DNA from: Tepidanaerobacteraceae bacterium
GTDB taxonomy: Bacteria; Bacillota; Thermosediminibacteria; Thermosediminibacterales; Thermosediminibacteraceae
NCBI GenBank assembly: GCA_030446005.1
Contig: JASUSP010000016.1
Location: 1 to 37,535 of the forward strand
Direction: 5' to 3'
Length of the DNA: 37,535 nt
Numbering within the stretch: the first letter of the stretch is position 1; every line of letters begins with the position of its first letter. The position numbers were made by a program, and so were the translations under genes. Shown one piece after another: positions 33,204-37,535 of this stretch. The notes beneath the pieces are model-generated. The model had not been told where the DNA came from. It saw nothing but the letters and a program-made list of their open reading frames with translations, and made no database searches.

Positions 33204-33821
33204 GTGAATAAGAAGCTCAAAGTCTTTCTCGGATCCGCATTGATAGGAGGGATGTTATTAAGTATCGGAAACTTCGTCTTCGCCCAAAATTCCGCCGATG
33301 ACAGTGCGACCTCTGAAAAGACGGCGGTAACTGAAAACGCGCCGTTCCGAGGTGGAATGTGGAGGCACCGCGGAAAGGCTCCCGGGATGCGCCTCTGGGA
33401 AGATATCCTGACCGAGCTTTCAGAAAAAGGAATAATTACCATCGACCAGGTCGAAAAGATAAAGGAATACGTCGAACAAAAACGAGAGCAGGAAAGGGAA
33501 CAGTTCCAGCAAGAAAGAAGGCAGCAAATAGAAAGCACCCTGCAGACCTTGGTCGAAAAGGGAACCATAACCGCCGAGAAGAAGCAAAAGATCCTGGCAT
33601 ATCTCGATGAAAGGGAAAAGGAAAGAGAACAGGAAATAGAAAAAATCAGAAATATGACTGAAGAAGAAAGAAAGGCTTACTTTGAAGCCAAGAAGAACTC
33701 CGAGAGCAACCCCAGGAAAAATCTCATCCAGGAACTTGTAGATAAGGGAATCCTCACAGAAGATGAGGCAAAGGCCGTAGCCCAGGCCATCCGCCCCAAC
33801 CTTCCAGCTTTAAAAAAATAA
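33204..33821 (+). CDS. Secreted charged protein with three helical repeats
   Basis: This protein of about 205 residues has a signal peptide (MNKKLKVFLGSALIGGMLLS ... VFA-Q). The mature part is very hydrophilic and contains three related units: ILTELSEKGIITIDQVEKI, LQTLVEKGTITAEKKQKI and LIQELVDKGILTEDEAKAV, separated by long Glu/Arg/Gln-rich helices. This L-x-x-L-x-x-K-G-x-(I/L)-T-x-(E/D) pattern resembles DUF2680-type secreted proteins, which are common in Firmicutes. The GTG at 33204 has AAAGGAG 8 bases upstream. It lies between the two-component system and the exporter genes, suggesting an extracytoplasmic sensor, chaperone or substrate-binding accessory. Function unknown. Confidence 0.8.
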   Translation: MNKKLKVFLGSALIGGMLLSIGNFVFAQNSADDSATSEKTAVTENAPFRGGMWRHRGKAPGMRLWEDILTELSEKGIITIDQVEKIKEYVEQKREQEREQFQQERRQQIESTLQTLVEKGTITAEKKQKILAYLDEREKEREQEIEKIRNMTEEERKAYFEAKKNSESNPRKNLIQELVDKGILTEDEAKAVAQAIRPNLPALKK

Positions 33822-33827
33822 CACCGC

Positions 33828-33854
33828 AAAGGCCCCTCAATGAAGGGGCCTTTT
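33828..33854 (+). terminator. Intrinsic terminator after the secreted protein gene
   Basis: A 9-bp perfect stem aaaggcccc (33828-33836) / ggggccttt (33845-33853) ends in TTTT. Confidence 0.9.
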
Positions 33855-33867
33855 CATAATACATCTG

Positions 33868-33876
33868 TGATATAAT
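33868..33876 (+). promoter_or_regulatory. Extended -10 promoter of the second ABC exporter operon
   Basis: TGATATAAT (TGn plus a perfect TATAAT at 33871-33876) is followed by GGAGGTG and the GTG start at 33907. It lacks a recognisable -35 box, so an activator may be needed. Confidence 0.6.
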
Positions 33877-33906
33877 TTTAGAAAATTGGGTTTTGGAGGT
33901 GTTCTC

Positions 33907-35535
33907 GTGAAATTAAAAAAAATTTTGATAGGCGCGTTAATTTTAGCTTTAGCTGCCGCATCGTCCTATTTTTTATACTTTAAAAACAAAACTAAAGCCA
34001 CATCTTCAGCTCCTGTTCTCACCGCCCTGGTAGAAAGGGGAAGCATCACAGAGAGCATAAAAGGAAGCGGCACGATCCAGCCCTACCGGCTCATGGAACT
34101 TAATCCTAGAGGGAACGGCACGGTGGAAAGGGTCTACGTAAAGGCGGGCGACAAGGTTAAAGCTGGAGATCCGCTCCTTCTTTTGGGTAACAGGTCAACT
34201 GACCTCGCCCTGCAAAAGGCCGAAATAAACCTTGCCGAGCAGCAGAAAAATCTCGAAAAAGCCCTGTCTAACCTGGAAAAGGCCGAAATAAAATCACCTG
34301 ATCGGGGCATCGTAACCGAAATCACGGTCAAAAAGGGCGATGAGATATCCAAGGGAACCACTGTTGCAAAGCTTCGGCTAAACCCGGGTAAAACTTTAGT
34401 CAAAGCGCCCTTTAACGCAGCCCAGATAAAAGACATAAAAGTAGGTGATAAGGCAGATGTGCTCTTTTTGGATTCCCTATTCAACAAAGAAGGGGTCGTA
34501 ACCGAAATATCCGAAAAAGGAAAGCTTCAGTCCACTGGCGCTATATACTACTACGCCACCGTCGAAATCGACGGCGACTATTATGTGGAAGGAAGCGAGA
34601 CATTAGTAGATGTCACGGTACATACGGCAAACGGCGTGCAAAAGGCCGTCGAAATGGTCTCGCTGGAGGCCCCTGAAGAAATTGAAATAAAATCCGAGGC
34701 CTCGGGAACGGTAGCATCCATACATGTAAAGGAAAATTCACTTGTAAATGCCGGGGCGAAATTAATAAGCCTTGACTCCGATGAGCTTAAAGAAACCGTC
34801 GAAAGCGCAAAAAGGTCACTTGAGCTGGCAAAACTCGATTTAGAAGAAAAACAGCTCGCAAAAAGCGAACTTCTTTACACGGCTCCTTTCGATGGAACGG
34901 TAGTAGAGGTAAATGTCAGCGAAGGCGAAGAGCTCGTGCAATCGGGAAGCCAAAGCTCCAGCGAACCCCTCATAATACTTGCCGACTACTCGAAGATGAA
35001 GGTGGTAATCTCTGTAGATGAACTCGATGCCGTCAAGATAAAGGAAGGTATGCCCGTTAAAATAACTTCCGATGCCTTCCCTTCAAAAGAGTGGAGCGGC
35101 ACGGTAGAGCACGTCGCGGAAATCGGAACATCCTCCAATGAAGTCTCAACCTTCGATGTCACCGTAGTAACAGGCCCCATCGAAGAACTGAAGGCAGGAA
35201 TGACGGTAACGGCTGAAATAATTATCCAATCCAAGGAAGACGCGCTAATCCTTCCGGCAAACGCCATTCGCGAAGCAAACGGCAAAACCTTCGTCATACT
35301 CGCCGGCAGCGAAAGTGAAAATCAGGGCGAGAGTCGCCGTCAAAACATGAGGGAAGTCAAACTAGGCATAAAGACCAGCGACTACGTTGAAATCCTCGAA
35401 GGCCTAAGCGAGGGCGACACCGTGATAATTCCCACTTCTGCAAATTCCACCCAAACAAACCGGCAAAATCTGAGAAATCCGGGCATGTTCATGGGGCCGG
35501 GCGGTGGGCCACCTGCCGGAAGATCCGGACGTTAA
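33907..35535 (+). CDS. MacA/HlyD-family adaptor with duplicated lipoyl domains
   Basis: This adaptor of about 542 residues has an N-terminal anchor (KKILIGALILALAAASSYFLYF) and two lipoyl units in tandem. The first has VERVYVKAGDKVKAGDPLLLLG. The second has ASIHVKENSLVNAGAKLISLDS and the return strand APFDGTVVEVNVSEGEELV. A beta-barrel and membrane-proximal domain and a Gly/Pro-rich tail (MFMGPGGGPPAG) follow. The architecture parallels the adaptor at 20866-22590. The GTG at 33907 with GGAGGTG is the likely start. It begins an adaptor-ATPase-permease operon. Confidence 0.9.
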   Translation: MKLKKILIGALILALAAASSYFLYFKNKTKATSSAPVLTALVERGSITESIKGSGTIQPYRLMELNPRGNGTVERVYVKAGDKVKAGDPLLLLGNRSTDLALQKAEINLAEQQKNLEKALSNLEKAEIKSPDRGIVTEITVKKGDEISKGTTVAKLRLNPGKTLVKAPFNAAQIKDIKVGDKADVLFLDSLFNKEGVVTEISEKGKLQSTGAIYYYATVEIDGDYYVEGSETLVDVTVHTANGVQKAVEMVSLEAPEEIEIKSEASGTVASIHVKENSLVNAGAKLISLDSDELKETVESAKRSLELAKLDLEEKQLAKSELLYTAPFDGTVVEVNVSEGEELVQSGSQSSSEPLIILADYSKMKVVISVDELDAVKIKEGMPVKITSDAFPSKEWSGTVEHVAEIGTSSNEVSTFDVTVVTGPIEELKAGMTVTAEIIIQSKEDALILPANAIREANGKTFVILAGSESENQGESRRQNMREVKLGIKTSDYVEILEGLSEGDTVIIPTSANSTQTNRQNLRNPGMFMGPGGGPPAGRSGR

Positions 35536-35546
35536 AAAAAAGGGGG

Positions 35547-36236
35547 ATGGCTCCTTTGATCGAACTTAAAGACATATATAAATCCTACGGCAAAGGCAAA
35601 AACGAACTTCAGATATTAAAGGGCATAAATCTAAAGATCGATGAAGGCGAATACGTCTCAATAGTAGGCCCATCGGGCTCCGGAAAGACCACCCTCATGA
35701 ATATTATCGGCATGATAGACGTGCCCACTTCCGGCGAGTACATTTTCGAGGGAAAGCCGGTCTCGAAGCTTTCCGAAGGCGAACTTGCTAGGATAAGAAA
35801 CCGAAAAATAGGCTTTGTCTTCCAGAGCTTTAACCTAATCCCCGAGATGAACGCCTTAGAAAACGTGGAGCTTCCCTTAATATACGCTGGGGTAAGGCCT
35901 TCCGAGAGAAAAAGGCGCTCTCAAGAGCTACTTTCGCTCATGGGACTTTCGGATAGGCTAAATCACAGGCCTTCCGAGCTTTCCGGCGGCCAGCAGCAGC
36001 GGGTAGCTATCGCAAGGGCCCTCGCCACCGACCCTCCCATAATCCTTGCCGACGAACCCACCGGAAACCTGGACTCCAAAGCAGGCTCAGAGGTCATAAA
36101 AATACTCGAATCATTAAATGGCGAAGGAAAGACCGTCATCTTAATAACTCATGACCGCGAAATAGCATCCCGCGCCAGGCGGCGAATAGAAATAAGGGAT
36201 GGGGTTATAATCCGCGACGAAAGGGTGGGGATATAA
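35547..36236 (+). CDS. MacB/LolD-type ABC transporter ATPase
   Basis: This 229-residue ATPase has Walker [10 protein letters not shown], the Q-loop in FVFQSFNLI, the signature [15 protein letters not shown], Walker [12 protein letters not shown] and the switch LITHDRE. It starts 12 bases after the adaptor stop with GGGGG upstream of the ATG, and its stop directly abuts the permease ATG. It energises the permease at 36237-37412. It is closely related in layout to the ATPase at 22616-23302. Confidence 0.95.
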   Translation: MAPLIELKDIYKSYGKGKNELQILKGINLKIDEGEYVSIVGPSGSGKTTLMNIIGMIDVPTSGEYIFEGKPVSKLSEGELARIRNRKIGFVFQSFNLIPEMNALENVELPLIYAGVRPSERKRRSQELLSLMGLSDRLNHRPSELSGGQQQRVAIARALATDPPIILADEPTGNLDSKAGSEVIKILESLNGEGKTVILITHDREIASRARRRIEIRDGVIIRDERVGI

Positions 36237-37412
36237 ATGCCCTTCTTGGCACATGTAGCCATGGCCCTGCGGAGCATAAGCCGCAAAAAAATGCGCTCCT
36301 TCCTCACCATGCTCGGCGTCATAATCGGAGTCGCATCCGTCATCACCTTAGTTGCCATAACCCAGGGTACAGCATCGCGAATCGAGGAAAGCATAAAGAG
36401 CCTCGGCGCAAACCTCATAGCAATAAACATCACTGGAAGGGGCCCCGAAAATTCGCTTTCCTTAGAGGAATTCGAGGAACTTGCGTCCAAAAACCCTTTT
36501 ATAACCGCAGCAGCACCGGTTTCCAGCACCAGACTGAAGGCCATCTATAAAGGAGAAGATCTCGACATCAACCTCATAGGCACCACCGCCGAGTATCCAC
36601 AAGTCCGAAACCTCACCGTTGCCCGGGGCAGATTCTTCACAAAAAGCGAAGCGGATGAAAGAAGGAGCATTGCGGTAATAGGAAACGCAGTCGTCGAAGA
36701 GCTCTTCCCCGGGGAAAACCCTATAGGTAAGGAAATAAGGGTGAAAAACCGTATATTTGAGGTGATAGGAGTCCTCGCATCTCAGGGAAGCACGGTCAGC
36801 GGCTCCGAAGACGAAGTTATATACGTGCCCATTACCGTATCCAGAACACTCACAGGGACCAGCGGCATAAGGCAGGTTTTTATGCAGGCCAAGTCCGCCG
36901 ACGCGGTGCAGCCTGCCATAAATCATGCTACAGCCGAACTTTTGAAAAAATTTAAAAACGACGAGGATAGTTTCAGGATCTTCGACCAGACCCAGATGCT
37001 CGAGACCGTGCAGGAGACCACCGGCGCCATGTCCGCCATGCTCGGCGGCATTGCTGCCATCTCGCTGCTCGTCGGCGGCATCGGCATAATGAACATCATG
37101 CTGGTGTCGGTTACCGAAAGGACGAGGGAAATCGGCATAAGGAAGGCGTTAGGCGCAACTAAAAGTGATATAATGACTCAGTTTTTAATAGAATCCATAA
37201 TCCTTAGCGGCTCGGGAGGGGCTCTTGGAGTTCTTACAGGCTTTGCCGCCGCCTCGGTCCTAAGTAAGACGCTCAACGTCAGCGTTAAGTTTTCCCCATC
37301 CTTCATATTCATAGCCTTCAGCTTTTCACTAATAGTCGGCGTATTCTTCGGACTTTACCCCGCAAACCGCGCGGCGAGCCTGAATCCGGTGGAAGCGTTG
37401 AGGTATGAGTAA
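36237..37412 (+). CDS. MacB/FtsX-type ABC transporter permease
   Basis: This 391-residue permease has an N-terminal helix (KMRSFLTMLGVIIGVASVIT), an extracytoplasmic MacB_PCD domain and three C-terminal helices. Hallmarks are LLVGGIGIMNIMLVSVTERT, EIGIRKALGATKSD and the ending YPANRAASLNPVEALRYE. Unlike the permease at 19519-20853 it lacks the Pro-rich insertion, so its length is the usual one for the compact Gram-positive version. It ends the two-component-linked operon at a strong hairpin. Confidence 0.95.
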   Translation: MPFLAHVAMALRSISRKKMRSFLTMLGVIIGVASVITLVAITQGTASRIEESIKSLGANLIAINITGRGPENSLSLEEFEELASKNPFITAAAPVSSTRLKAIYKGEDLDINLIGTTAEYPQVRNLTVARGRFFTKSEADERRSIAVIGNAVVEELFPGENPIGKEIRVKNRIFEVIGVLASQGSTVSGSEDEVIYVPITVSRTLTGTSGIRQVFMQAKSADAVQPAINHATAELLKKFKNDEDSFRIFDQTQMLETVQETTGAMSAMLGGIAAISLLVGGIGIMNIMLVSVTERTREIGIRKALGATKSDIMTQFLIESIILSGSGGALGVLTGFAAASVLSKTLNVSVKFSPSFIFIAFSFSLIVGVFFGLYPANRAASLNPVEALRYE

Positions 37413-37415
37413 CGT

Positions 37416-37450
37416 AAAGAGCGGCCTCTTTATTCGGGCCGCTCTTTAAA
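37416..37450. terminator. Hairpin between the exporter operon and the 5S rRNA gene
   Basis: The 11-bp arms aaagagcggcc (37416-37426) and ggccgctcttt (37437-37447) pair perfectly. It can terminate both the rightward exporter operon and the leftward rRNA operon, although the T-runs are short. Confidence 0.75.
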
Positions 37451-37466
37451 ACAAAGATAAAAGATT

Positions 37467-37535
37467 TCGGCAGCGACCTACTCTCCCGGGGAATCCTCCC
37501 CAGTACCATCGGCGCTGGAGGGCTTAACCTGTGTG
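37467..37535 (-). rRNA. rrf: 5S ribosomal RNA, 3' part (continues beyond the window)
   Basis: The reverse complement ends in GGGAGAGTAGGTCGCTGCCGA and contains the conserved GCGCCGATGGTACTG block, which is 5S rRNA helix IV/V and the 3' end. The 5' part lies outside the right edge. A leftward rRNA operon therefore ends here. Confidence 0.93.

Overview
The window looks like a chromosomal segment of an anaerobic, probably thermophilic, Clostridia-type Firmicute. The grounds are strong AGGAGG-type ribosome sites, frequent GTG/TTG starts, sigma-A style promoters, short intergenic spaces and OmpR/MacB/RND gene types. This placement is inferred from gene style, not from a marker gene. Composition changes near 15,300: everything to the left is clearly more AT-rich than the tRNA and transporter genes to the right.

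Positions 1-15,300 look like an integrated accessory island. A leftward operon of six genes runs from about 12,000 off the left edge: a DUF499 ATPase, a DUF3780 protein, a DUF1156 DNA adenine methylase, an OLD-like ATPase/TOPRIM nuclease, a PLD-SNF2 helicase, and a zinc-finger protein cut by the window edge. The methylase, ATPase, DUF3780 and helicase set matches a predicted restriction-like anti-phage system. The nuclease and the zinc-finger protein look like add-on modules. Upstream (12,020-13,800) lies an unusual control region. It holds a six-unit 10-bp operator-like array, many copies of a T5A5 palindrome, and a leader hairpin. It also holds a self-contained leftward small gene with promoter, operator repeats, ribosome site and terminator, transcribed divergently from a tandem ribbon-helix-helix regulator. 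A four-helix-bundle protein and a tyrosine integrase complete the island, and the integrase lies just downstream of a tRNA-Ser gene, the likely attachment site.

Positions 15,372-16,508 hold a leftward tRNA operon with a near-consensus promoter: four serine tRNAs (GGA, CGA, GCU, UGA), two arginine tRNAs (CCU, ACG) and tadA, whose product modifies tRNA-Arg(ACG).

Positions 16,557-30,615 are core-like genes. They comprise an MFS exporter, a PilX-like pseudopilin, a PlsY-like/polysaccharide deacetylase fusion, a three-gene MacAB-type ABC exporter, and an RND operon (adaptor, pump, TolC-like protein, TetR). The RND promoter carries a perfect 16-bp palindrome at its start point. An MNT/HEPN pair follows. 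Positions 30,851-37,412 hold a rightward OmpR-type two-component system, a secreted repeat protein and a second MacAB-type exporter, which together look like an envelope-stress detoxification module. The window closes in the 3' end of a leftward 5S rRNA gene.
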